A stretch of 43,508 nt of DNA from a virus, in IMG/VR virus record IMGVR_UViG_3300030329_002613, positions 1 through 43,508 of that record. One strand, written 5' to 3'. Position numbers and translations under genes: made by a program. Below the pieces are notes generated by a model. The model was not told where the DNA came from. It worked only from the letters and a program-made list of their open reading frames with translations, and did not search any database. Positions 9,132 through 18,472 of the stretch are shown piece by piece (the stretch's first letter is position 1; each line of letters opens with the position of its first letter).

Positions 9132-10433
9132 ATGGGATTACTTAACCAAACTCCACAAGGATATTATGCTGATAGTAGTAATTATGGCAATTATCAATAT
9201 ATACACATTAACGATGTTATTAACAACTTTATGGTATCTTACGTTGGTGAGGGTAAAGTAATTAATAAAGTTGATAGAACCGACGTTGCTTACCACGCTC
9301 AACGTTCACTACAAGAATTAAATTACGATACATTGCGATCTTGTAAATCTATAGAAGTTGAGGTGTGTGGTAATTTAAAAGTACCATTACCACAAGATTA
9401 TGTTAATTATGTTAAATTGACACGAAGTGATAGTAAGGGTATAGAACATATAATATATCCAACAAGTAAAACTAGTAATCCGTACGCTATAGAGCAAACA
9501 CAAGGCGAATGCACTGATTGTGGAGATACGTCTGATACATATAATTATAATAAATCTGTGTTAAAACGACAAGAAATTGAGTGTGATAGCGCTGACATGA
9601 CTTGTACTTTTAGCACGACAGGACTTGATGATACTAACCATCTTGGTGCCCAACAAATTTATAATTATTTAACATCGAGTGAAACGTCTAATTGGACTGG
9701 TAAGCAAAAAGAAGATTATTGGAATATATGGTTTGGTTTAGTAGACTCTTATTGTGCCTGTTTAGAGACTAGTGGGGCTGAGGAAAATTGTGGAGAGCAG
9801 ATCGGATGGAAAGATTTTGATTTAATAGAAAGTGGAAGAACAAATGCAACTGCAGAAATGTACAATAGAGCTGGTTGGACTAATTTAAGGAATAACAACT
9901 TTACAAATGTAAATGCTATTAATGCTGTAAATGGTACCTGGTGGGAATCAACAACAGCTGTAGCATTAACAACAGTATCTTCAAATACATGGGACAATTA
10001 TAAATCTTCAACACCAGCTGAAAATAATAATGAGGATTATGAAGACGATACTCATTGGCCACATAACGGGCAAAGATATGGTTTAGATCCTCAACACGCT
10101 CAAGTTAATGGTTCTTATTTTATAGATTGCGCCGCGGGTATAATACATTTTAGTTCTAATTTATCTGGCGAAACAGTTATATTACATTATATAAGTGATG
10201 GCTTAAGTACAGATGATGGGATGATGGTACCTAAATTAGCTGAAGAAGCTATTTACAAATGGATTGCTTATGCGGTTTTGTCTACAAAGAAAGATATGGC
10301 TGAACATATTATCCAAAGATATAAAAAAGAAAGATTTGCAGAAACTAGAAAAGCAAAGATACGATTATCAAACTTAAAAATAGAAGAACTATCTCAAATT
10401 ATGAGAGGCAAGTCTAAACATATAAAACATTAA
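9132..10433 (+). CDS. Neck/tail connector protein with Cys-rich insertion
   Basis: Probable second neck ring or tail-tube-like protein, 433 aa. Residues 1-115 form one conserved block (INDVINNFMVSYVGEG, YHAQRSLQELNYDTLR, VPLPQDYVNYVKLTR) and residues about 310-433 the other (QRYGLDPQHAQVNGSYFID, IIHFSSNLSGETVILHYI, a long basic helical end with RLSNLKIEELSQIMRGKSK). Between them, residues 120-300 are an acidic, Trp/Asn-rich stretch with seven cysteines from C127 to C220, which looks like a lineage-specific insertion facing outward. The start is 4 bases after the previous stop and the stop is 4 bases before the giant tail gene, so the neck and tail genes are one transcription unit. Confidence 0.7.
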   Translation: MGLLNQTPQGYYADSSNYGNYQYIHINDVINNFMVSYVGEGKVINKVDRTDVAYHAQRSLQELNYDTLRSCKSIEVEVCGNLKVPLPQDYVNYVKLTRSDSKGIEHIIYPTSKTSNPYAIEQTQGECTDCGDTSDTYNYNKSVLKRQEIECDSADMTCTFSTTGLDDTNHLGAQQIYNYLTSSETSNWTGKQKEDYWNIWFGLVDSYCACLETSGAEENCGEQIGWKDFDLIESGRTNATAEMYNRAGWTNLRNNNFTNVNAINAVNGTWWESTTAVALTTVSSNTWDNYKSSTPAENNNEDYEDDTHWPHNGQRYGLDPQHAQVNGSYFIDCAAGIIHFSSNLSGETVILHYISDGLSTDDGMMVPKLAEEAIYKWIAYAVLSTKKDMAEHIIQRYKKERFAETRKAKIRLSNLKIEELSQIMRGKSKHIKH

Positions 10434-10437
10434 TTAA

Positions 10438-13400
10438 ATGCCAGAGTTAAAACACAACTTTCTTAAAGGCCGAATGAATAAAGACCTTGACGAGAGACTA
10501 GTACCCAATGGTGAGTATAGAGATGCTTTAAATATTGAAGTTTCAACATCTGAAGGATCTAATGCTGGTACTGTTCAAACAGTAATGGGTAATAAAAAAT
10601 TATCTGATTTGAACTTTAGGTTTCCTTCTCCTATGGATACCACTAAATGTGTTGGCAAGATATTAGACGAAAAAAATGATAAGTTATACTGGTTCGTTTC
10701 TGAACTCGGTAATAGACCTAATACTCCTCTACTTCAAACTCCCGAAAAATATGGTGATTTTACAGTTTCTGATTTAATATTAGAAATTGACATAAAAACT
10801 GATGAGGTTCGCCCTGTAGTTGTAGATACGTTTTATTCAACTATGGAGTTGACTGGTTATGATCCAAATCAAGGCGATGGGCGTTGGATCAGTTTAGATT
10901 CTGCTAGTTGGTCAGGTAACATGCAATACACTGTGCATCCAGGAATGGAAGTTGATTGTGTGGATGGTAATGGTAATCCAGTTTTTCCAGAAGGAACAGC
11001 TATTGTAGATGTAAACCTTCCTCAATTTCAAGTTAAAGTATCAAATCCTCCAATTGATCCAGCTGATATGCAAAATAATTTTGCTTTGTATAAAATTAAA
11101 TTCGAAAACTTTAATAGGGCATTAAATTTTCAAAACAAGTTAGTTAACGGGTCAACAATTATAACGGGTATAAATATTATAGATAATCTTTTATTTTGGA
11201 CAGATAATAATTCCGAGCCAAAAAAGATTAATATTGACACTAGCAAAAAAGAAAGAGAGATAAATCCTTATGTGGGAAATCAAACTGGTTTAGATTTTAG
11301 GAATGATTTTCAAACTCAATCAGTATTAATTGTATCTAATACTACTGGCACAAATCCCGGAGCAAAAACCGTTGCTAGAGGTAACGCTTGGTCAAACACC
11401 GCTTTAGTGCCATTAGAGGAAAAGCACATAACTGTTATACGAAAATCTCCTTCTCAAGCCTTAAGTTTAGTAATGCGTAATTCTATTAGAAGTACTAAAT
11501 TATCTGGTACTTTAGATTACTCTAACCCATCAGGACGAGTTGCGCTAGGAACCACGAATCCTAATTCACCACCACCACTATTATATCCAAATCAAACTAA
11601 ACCTGGAACATCTGCTCCAAGTGCGTTCAATCCTTTTTGGGATTATTCTGGTAATCAAGTAAAAGAAAGTTGTTGGGTAGACTTTGGGGGTCCTAATTCT
11701 CGTATTAATCAAATACCTTTGTTATCACAAGGAGGTAATCCTTGGTGGGCATCCAGCGTGCCAATATATGAAGTGGGAGATGTTGTTATATTTACCACCC
11801 AAACTTTTCCAGAAGAAGTAATAAGAGCAAAAGTTACCGGTAGAGATATGAAGCATGGTAGTTATAATTTAGATATTTTATCTTTCTCCGGAACAATAGG
11901 CGCGGATGATAAAGTTTATGATGCTATATTAGAACAACCTGATCCTTTATTTGAGTTTAAGTTTCCAAGATTTAGTTATAGATATAAATATGAAGATGGT
12001 GAATACTCAGCTTTTGCACCATTTACAGAAGTAGCTTTTTTACCTGAAGACTTTGAATATGTACCTAAAAAAGGTTATAATTTAGGAATGACTAACAACA
12101 TAAGAAAGTTAGTTCTTAAAGATTTTGTAGATAGCAAATCACTACCTAAAGATGTTGTTTCTATAGATATATTATACAAAGAATCTAATTCACCTAATGT
12201 ATACACTGTAAAAACCATAACAAAAGATGATTTTGAATGGGACGCTATATCCGAAAGCGAATTAGCACCAAGTGACCAAGGAAGATATTTCGGTAGTAGA
12301 GGATATATTAATATAACCTCAGAATTAATACACGCTATACTACCTTCAAATCAATTATTAAGACCATGGGATAACGTACCTAGAAAAGCCTTAGGACAAG
12401 AGATAGCGGGTAATAGACTAGTATATGGTAATTACTTGCAAAATTATGATATGCGAAGTAATAGTGGCTCGAATATAAATATAAATCTACAATTATCCTC
12501 AACATCAAAGGCTGTTGGATCAGATAATATTGGTAGTTTTAATTACACGCCAGAGCAAAACGACGCGAAAAACGCTTATAGATACTCACCATCTAAATCG
12601 ATAAAAACATTGAGAACGTATCAACTTGGTGTTGTTTATAGAGATAAATATGGTAGAGAAACTCCTGTGTTTTCAACAGATATAAAAAAAGATGGTGGAG
12701 ATACTAGTAAAGCATCTTTGTATTTAGAAAAGAAACTTGCTGACCAACAAAATAAATTAAAAGCTCAAATAAAGAACGCTGCTCCATCCTGGGCGGAAAC
12801 ATATAAATTCTTTATAAAAGAAACTTCTAACGAGTATTATAATTTAGCAATGGACAGGTGGTATGATGCTGCTGATGATAATATATGGTTATCTTTTCCT
12901 TCTTCTGAAAGGAATAAAGTGGATATAGATACTTTTCTAATATTAAAAAAAGAAAAAGATAATGATGTTTTTGTACCAGATCCGGCTAGATATAAAATAT
13001 TAGCAATTGAAAATGAAGCCCCGCTTTTTATAAAAACTGTAGAGCATAATTTAGGAAAACTTAATGATAATAATGATAAGGACATGTTTAGGACAAGTTC
13101 CACTAGTAGTACTGGTTTTCCAGTGGAAAATGCTGGTTTCATGTATGTTCGTTCGGAAGGATTTGGTGATGACACCAATTTTGGTATGGGGTGGCACGAA
13201 AGTATAATAAAACAAGCCAAACCAAATTTATATATGAGAATGAGGACTGCTTCTGTTACTAGTAATTGGTATAAAATACGGTCAATATCATTAGAACAAG
13301 GTCTTGGTAGTGGATCAACTGACATGTATAGAATAGATATAGAAAAAGGTGTATTTGGACCAGATATGAATATTACATGTTCTACTCCTAATAGTGTAAA

Positions 13401-16400
13401 TTCGAACTCAATAGCTGCTGGATTAGCATTAGAGATAAAACAAGATGTTATAGAAAACAGGCCGGAGTATCAAGGTAGATTTTTTGTTAAAATATATAAA
13501 GACGATGTAATCGTTGATAGATTAATAAAACCTACTTTAGAAGCCCTGGAATACGTAGTTCAAGAAGCTAGAGATATAAAATATATTCACACTTGTAATG
13601 ACACCGAAGATTCAGATGGATCTTACACAAGTGAAGGGATTAGTAATTGGGCCGCTACAAATGGTTGGGATGGGTCAGGTACAGGACCAGGTCAAGATAC
13701 TAATGTGGAGTATATTCATCGAGAAAATATTACCACTACCAACAATAGCTTTCCACCAATTCCAACCGTTAACGATGATTATGAAACTTTTTGGAGTGGT
13801 CATCCCCGTTGTTGGTTTATAGATAGAGCACATGCAGGTAGAATGTCTCACTGGAAATCCGTCTATCAAGGTCAAGCTTGTGGTGAAGTAGAATTACATC
13901 ATTCTTGGACTTCCCCATTCTATCCTGAAAATAATAATGGCCGTGGTATTTATAACAATGGATATAACATGCATTTATCCTGGCATAGACCTGGCGAGCG
14001 GGCGCTATGGAGTTGTAACGATTGGGATAACTCGGGATCTGATTGGGATGGTATTCGAAATATGTTTGACAATACACAAATTGATGAAGTAAGTTTTATA
14101 AGTAAATTAACAGCTCCTGGAACGTTATTTAGATGGAGAGAAGATCCAGATCAACATATTTACATTACAAAAGCGACTTGGCAACCAAATCCTAACGCAG
14201 GGTTAAATTTTGGTAAACACTTGTATAATTTTTATGATTGGTATGGTAATCCGGCATATCCAAGGGTTAAGGGCTTTTTCTTTCAATACGCTCATAGAAA
14301 TAGATTTCACGTTGAATTTGAAAGATTAGCAGATGGTCAACCAATGGGTGCCACTGGGGGCAAGCACAATGCTCAATACTCACCAGTTAACGATCCTGGA
14401 ACTGTAGGTTGGTTTGATAGTGACGGTGTTAATTTAGCTGAAAAAGGTACCTGTAGTCCTAACTCAGCTCATGACAATGATGAACAAGGTTGTGAGGACG
14501 CTGGTGGAACTTGGACTTGGGCTTCTGACGCTTTTTATGCAGACGCAACTTATGCAAGTTCTAATAACGTTGCTATTGGATCTTGGAAAACTACAGCCCC
14601 AACAACAAAAGCTCCTGGTATAAGACAAGATGGACACGGTGGAAGTCGTAAATACAAAGATAACGCAGAGACAAATCCTGGAGCTTGGTTTAATCAAGCA
14701 GGTGAAGTAACATTAGAAATAATAGAACCTCTCGTTAGAGGTGCAGATTTAGAAAATGCTAGTACCAATCCAGCTATATGGGAAACAGAACCTAAAGAAG
14801 ATATTGGTTTAGATATATATTACGAAGTTGGACAGATATATCCTGTAGAAATAAATAATAAAACAAACGAATTATTTGCGCCAATAGGATCTGTAGTAGA
14901 ATGTTGGAGATCTACTAACACGAGTTGGTATAGTAATAATGAGACTTGGGATTCTTCTAATGGTGGTTTTACTACTGGGACAGATCCAACACCAGCTGGT
15001 AATATTCCGCTAGGACAACATGGTGCTAATTGGACCCCACCTATAAGAGTTAAATCGTGGAATGATAATATTGTCACATTGGAAGATGAGGCTGGTAATT
15101 TATTTAATAATAATAGTAATTGGCCTAATGAGCATATTATGCCAGAAGATCATCTAGTCTTTAGAAGACCTGATGGTAGTAAAACTTCGGCTTTAATAGG
15201 TGATGCAACAAATATTAATGGAGCTGAATATACCGTAAGAAGAGATGTTCATAATCGTACCGTGACATTACCTTGGCACAATTGCTATTCATTTGGTAAT
15301 GGTGTAGAGTCAGATAGAATACGAGATGATTTTAATCAAGTTAAAATAGATAACGGTTCTAAAGCGTCCACAACATTGGATGAACCTTATTTAGAAGAAA
15401 GAAGAGGTAGTGGGTTTATATGGTCAGGAATATACAATTCTACAAGTGGTATAAATAATTTAAATCAATTTATACAGGCGGAGAAAATAACAAAAGACTT
15501 AAATCCGTCTTATGGTAGTATACAAAAACTACATCAAAGAGATACTGATTTAATAACATTATGTGAAGATAAAGTTTTAAAAGTATTAGCAAATAAAGAT
15601 GCTTTATTTAATGCTGATGGTAACGCTAATTTAACAGCTACTGAAAACGTATTGGGACAAACAACACCGTTTGCAGGTGAATTTGGTATATCTAAAAATC
15701 CAGAATCATTTGTGTCAGAATCATTTAGAGCGTATTTTACAGATAAACAAAGAGGTGCTGTTATGAGATTATCAAGAGATGGGTTAACACCTATATCTGA
15801 AGTCGGTATGAAAGATTGGTTTGCTGATAACTTAAGAACAAGTCAACAATTAATAGGTAGCTATGATGATAAAAAATCAACATATAATCTAACATTAGTA
15901 GATATACAAACTGTTATACCGCAAAATACTTTACCCAACCAACAAGGTTCAGGTGGCCCAGTTCTTGGACCCGCTTTATCTTCTACGCAATCCTCATCTG
16001 TTTATGCTGTAGACAATTCGAAAACTATTAGTTTTAGCGAAAAATCTAAAGGTTGGACAAGTTTTAAGAGTTTTATACCTGAGATTGGAGAAAGTTTAAA
16101 TAATAATTATTACACATTTAAAGCTGGTGATATATGGAGGCATCACGATAAAACCGTAAGTAGAAATAATTTTTACGACAATCAACATAACTCAATAGTA
16201 AACGTTTTATTTAACGATCTACCAGGTTCTGTAAAAAGTATTAGAACATTAAATTACGAAGGTAGCCAAGCTAGAATAACACAAAATTTACAAGACGCGG
16301 AGTATTATAATAACGAAGCTAAATTTGGTTGGTATGTAGATAATATAAAAACAGATTTACAAGATATTAAGCAATTAGAGTTTAAAGGTAAAGAGGGTAA

Positions 16401-18462
16401 ATGGTTTAGCGCTGTAAAAGGTGAATCAACCAATCTATCTAATTTAGACACTAGAGAGTTTTCAGTTCAAGGTATAGGCAATGCTAGCGCGGTAAGTGGA
16501 CCTAGTGGTTCTATATATGGATGTACCGATGTAACAGCAACTAACTACGATCCTACAGCCACAATTGATGATGGTAGTTGTATAGTTATATCTTATAATT
16601 GTACTCTTAATGGCTGTATTGATCCTGGAGATGGAAGCGGTCAATATAGTACGTGGTGTGATTGTATGGAGCAAGGTAATGGTAGTCTTTTGTCAAATCC
16701 TACCGGAGGTTGTTGTGGGGGAGCTGGATATCCTTTTGGTCAATATGAATCTTTATGTTTAGGTGATCCACAACCACCAACAATATATGGATGTACAGAT
16801 CCTAGTGCTTTTAATTATTACACAGCGGTACAAATTGATAACTGTAGTTGCGTAAGTATAGCATACGGCTGTACAGACCCAGTAGCCACTAACTATAATC
16901 CAGTAGCAACAAATGATGATGGTTCTTGTACTTATTCAGTTTCTGGATGTACTGATCCAACTATGCTAAATTATAATCCAAATGCTACTATTGATGATGG
17001 TTCGTGTATACCTATAGTTTACGGTTGTATGGACCCAACAGCATTAAACTATTATATTAGCGCTAATGCAGATGATGGAACTTGTTTGTACCCAACTCCA
17101 ACCCCAAGTTGTGTTACGCAACCAGTTACGTGGTCATGGGATGGTACGGCGCTCGCGATAGCCACTACAGCATTTGATCCTGCGGTGCTTTTCCCTAGTG
17201 CTACTTCTTCGCATTTACTTACTCAAACTAAAGTATTACGTTCTGATGGAACAGAAGTGTTATATCTACAAACTCATTCGCAATCACCAATTGCTTTTGC
17301 TAATCTTGCAATGACTACATCGTGGACGTGGTCTAATCCTTTCTCTAATATTACACCAGGTAGTTACACGATAGTACAAACTGTTTTTGATGGCGCTACA
17401 CTTTCAGATCCTATACTTTCTCAGTGTAGCACAGGTATTACTATTCCTGCTCCTACCGTAATATCAGGATGTACTAATCCAAGTGCAACGAATTATGATC
17501 CAACTGCAACGATTGATGATGGTAGTTGTATATTAGTGGTAAATGGTTGTACAAAACCTTGTAGTAGTAATTATGATCCAAATGCTACTGTTGATGATGG
17601 CTCTTGTGATCCAGAATGTTGTCATAATGCTCCCACAGCAAGCACTTATCAAACGCATCAAAATCATATAATTGGACCATATACACCCCAAAATCATAGT
17701 AATGATTGTGGAAACTCTAGCGTACCGGGCATGGGTTGTAAGTGCGAAGATATAATACAAGGCGATTATAACCAAGAATGGATAGACGCGGGTAGTCAAA
17801 TTTGGGATGCTACGACAACTTATCAGGGATCAACAACCTGTGACGATTGGGGTAATTGTAAACCAACATTATTAGTTAAACATAATAATGTAATATACGT
17901 TGGGCTTAATGTTGGCTCATCTTATGCCCAACAACAAGGTATCGCACAAAATATTCTAGCACCAATACCAGCTGGTATAGAACCCGGTGTTTTCCCGCAA
18001 TTACAAGCTTTGAATCCCCCAACTTCAATAGAAATTAATGGTCATGTTTACGATTCTTCTGTTCCGGGTGATCCAGATTTTCACATGTATGTGGGTAATG
18101 GGCATATATGGGTTCCGGCTACAAGTTATTATTATAAAGGAACACTTACTTATCCCGAGTGCTGTCAACGTCTTGGTTGTCCAGATGTTACACAGGTAAC
18201 ATTTGATCCGTACGTCAATGAAATTGGAGGTTGGACAACTTCTTTGGCACATTGTGTACCAATCGTGTTTGGTTGTACTGATGACCAAGCTATGAATTAT
18301 TATACTGGCGCGCACATAAATAATAATACTTGTATATATGGAGGTTGTATGGATAATACAGCTACTAATTATTGGAGTGGATTTAGCTACGATTGTACTG
18401 CTGCCTTTGATCCAAATGGAAATAATTATACTACCGCAACTGGATGTTGTACTTATGCTTAA
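10438..18462 (+). CDS. Giant tail/stabilization protein with Cys-Asp repeat extension
   Basis: A 2674-aa virion tail protein. The N-terminal signature FLKGRMNKDLDERLVPNGEY followed by RDALNIEVSTSEGS and GTVQTVMGN marks the tail-stabilization (P22 gp10-like by context) family common in marine podovirus-like genomes. Long beta-rich and Trp/Asn-rich sections follow, including FRFPRFSYRYKYEDGEYSAF-like blocks near residue 520 and, near residues 1880-1980, SKGWTSFKSFIPEIGES and DIWRHHD. The family core appears to end near residue 2010 (FSVQGIGNA). Residues 2028-2674 are an extension with at least eight copies of a GCTDxxAxNYxP...DDGSC repeat, two spacer domains, and other Cys-rich segments. No signal peptide. 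The extension probably faces outward and may bind the host surface. The core call is firm at family level; the exact particle position is inferred. Confidence 0.8.
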   Translation: MPELKHNFLKGRMNKDLDERLVPNGEYRDALNIEVSTSEGSNAGTVQTVMGNKKLSDLNFRFPSPMDTTKCVGKILDEKNDKLYWFVSELGNRPNTPLLQTPEKYGDFTVSDLILEIDIKTDEVRPVVVDTFYSTMELTGYDPNQGDGRWISLDSASWSGNMQYTVHPGMEVDCVDGNGNPVFPEGTAIVDVNLPQFQVKVSNPPIDPADMQNNFALYKIKFENFNRALNFQNKLVNGSTIITGINIIDNLLFWTDNNSEPKKINIDTSKKEREINPYVGNQTGLDFRNDFQTQSVLIVSNTTGTNPGAKTVARGNAWSNTALVPLEEKHITVIRKSPSQALSLVMRNSIRSTKLSGTLDYSNPSGRVALGTTNPNSPPPLLYPNQTKPGTSAPSAFNPFWDYSGNQVKESCWVDFGGPNSRINQIPLLSQGGNPWWASSVPIYEVGDVVIFTTQTFPEEVIRAKVTGRDMKHGSYNLDILSFSGTIGADDKVYDAILEQPDPLFEFKFPRFSYRYKYEDGEYSAFAPFTEVAFLPEDFEYVPKKGYNLGMTNNIRKLVLKDFVDSKSLPKDVVSIDILYKESNSPNVYTVKTITKDDFEWDAISESELAPSDQGRYFGSRGYINITSELIHAILPSNQLLRPWDNVPRKALGQEIAGNRLVYGNYLQNYDMRSNSGSNININLQLSSTSKAVGSDNIGSFNYTPEQNDAKNAYRYSPSKSIKTLRTYQLGVVYRDKYGRETPVFSTDIKKDGGDTSKASLYLEKKLADQQNKLKAQIKNAAPSWAETYKFFIKETSNEYYNLAMDRWYDAADDNIWLSFPSSERNKVDIDTFLILKKEKDNDVFVPDPARYKILAIENEAPLFIKTVEHNLGKLNDNNDKDMFRTSSTSSTGFPVENAGFMYVRSEGFGDDTNFGMGWHESIIKQAKPNLYMRMRTASVTSNWYKIRSISLEQGLGSGSTDMYRIDIEKGVFGPDMNITCSTPNSVNSNSIAAGLALEIKQDVIENRPEYQGRFFVKIYKDDVIVDRLIKPTLEALEYVVQEARDIKYIHTCNDTEDSDGSYTSEGISNWAATNGWDGSGTGPGQDTNVEYIHRENITTTNNSFPPIPTVNDDYETFWSGHPRCWFIDRAHAGRMSHWKSVYQGQACGEVELHHSWTSPFYPENNNGRGIYNNGYNMHLSWHRPGERALWSCNDWDNSGSDWDGIRNMFDNTQIDEVSFISKLTAPGTLFRWREDPDQHIYITKATWQPNPNAGLNFGKHLYNFYDWYGNPAYPRVKGFFFQYAHRNRFHVEFERLADGQPMGATGGKHNAQYSPVNDPGTVGWFDSDGVNLAEKGTCSPNSAHDNDEQGCEDAGGTWTWASDAFYADATYASSNNVAIGSWKTTAPTTKAPGIRQDGHGGSRKYKDNAETNPGAWFNQAGEVTLEIIEPLVRGADLENASTNPAIWETEPKEDIGLDIYYEVGQIYPVEINNKTNELFAPIGSVVECWRSTNTSWYSNNETWDSSNGGFTTGTDPTPAGNIPLGQHGANWTPPIRVKSWNDNIVTLEDEAGNLFNNNSNWPNEHIMPEDHLVFRRPDGSKTSALIGDATNINGAEYTVRRDVHNRTVTLPWHNCYSFGNGVESDRIRDDFNQVKIDNGSKASTTLDEPYLEERRGSGFIWSGIYNSTSGINNLNQFIQAEKITKDLNPSYGSIQKLHQRDTDLITLCEDKVLKVLANKDALFNADGNANLTATENVLGQTTPFAGEFGISKNPESFVSESFRAYFTDKQRGAVMRLSRDGLTPISEVGMKDWFADNLRTSQQLIGSYDDKKSTYNLTLVDIQTVIPQNTLPNQQGSGGPVLGPALSSTQSSSVYAVDNSKTISFSEKSKGWTSFKSFIPEIGESLNNNYYTFKAGDIWRHHDKTVSRNNFYDNQHNSIVNVLFNDLPGSVKSIRTLNYEGSQARITQNLQDAEYYNNEAKFGWYVDNIKTDLQDIKQLEFKGKEGKWFSAVKGESTNLSNLDTREFSVQGIGNASAVSGPSGSIYGCTDVTATNYDPTATIDDGSCIVISYNCTLNGCIDPGDGSGQYSTWCDCMEQGNGSLLSNPTGGCCGGAGYPFGQYESLCLGDPQPPTIYGCTDPSAFNYYTAVQIDNCSCVSIAYGCTDPVATNYNPVATNDDGSCTYSVSGCTDPTMLNYNPNATIDDGSCIPIVYGCMDPTALNYYISANADDGTCLYPTPTPSCVTQPVTWSWDGTALAIATTAFDPAVLFPSATSSHLLTQTKVLRSDGTEVLYLQTHSQSPIAFANLAMTTSWTWSNPFSNITPGSYTIVQTVFDGATLSDPILSQCSTGITIPAPTVISGCTNPSATNYDPTATIDDGSCILVVNGCTKPCSSNYDPNATVDDGSCDPECCHNAPTASTYQTHQNHIIGPYTPQNHSNDCGNSSVPGMGCKCEDIIQGDYNQEWIDAGSQIWDATTTYQGSTTCDDWGNCKPTLLVKHNNVIYVGLNVGSSYAQQQGIAQNILAPIPAGIEPGVFPQLQALNPPTSIEINGHVYDSSVPGDPDFHMYVGNGHIWVPATSYYYKGTLTYPECCQRLGCPDVTQVTFDPYVNEIGGWTTSLAHCVPIVFGCTDDQAMNYYTGAHINNNTCIYGGCMDNTATNYWSGFSYDCTAAFDPNGNNYTTATGCCTYA
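16519..18333 (+). repeat. Cys-Asp repeat family in the tail protein C-terminus
   Basis: Coding repeats of 21 residues with two cysteines, starting GC[TM]D, middle NYxPxA, ending DDGSC. Copies lie at 16519-16581, 16789-16851, 16867-16929, 16945-17007, 17023-17085, 17467-17529, 17545-17607 and a degenerate one at 18271-18333; a further broken copy starts near 18343. The third to fifth copies are in tandem at a 78-base period. Other copies are separated by unrelated domains of about 120-220 residues. Similar repeats fill the secreted protein at 35270-38512. Confidence 0.92.
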
Positions 18463-18472
18463 ATAATAAATT

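Noticed and set aside
17770-18130. Chitin-binding-like module in the tail protein (IWDATTTYQGS, VKHNNVIYVGL)
   Set aside because: Only a loose resemblance to carbohydrate-binding modules; not enough conserved residues to call.
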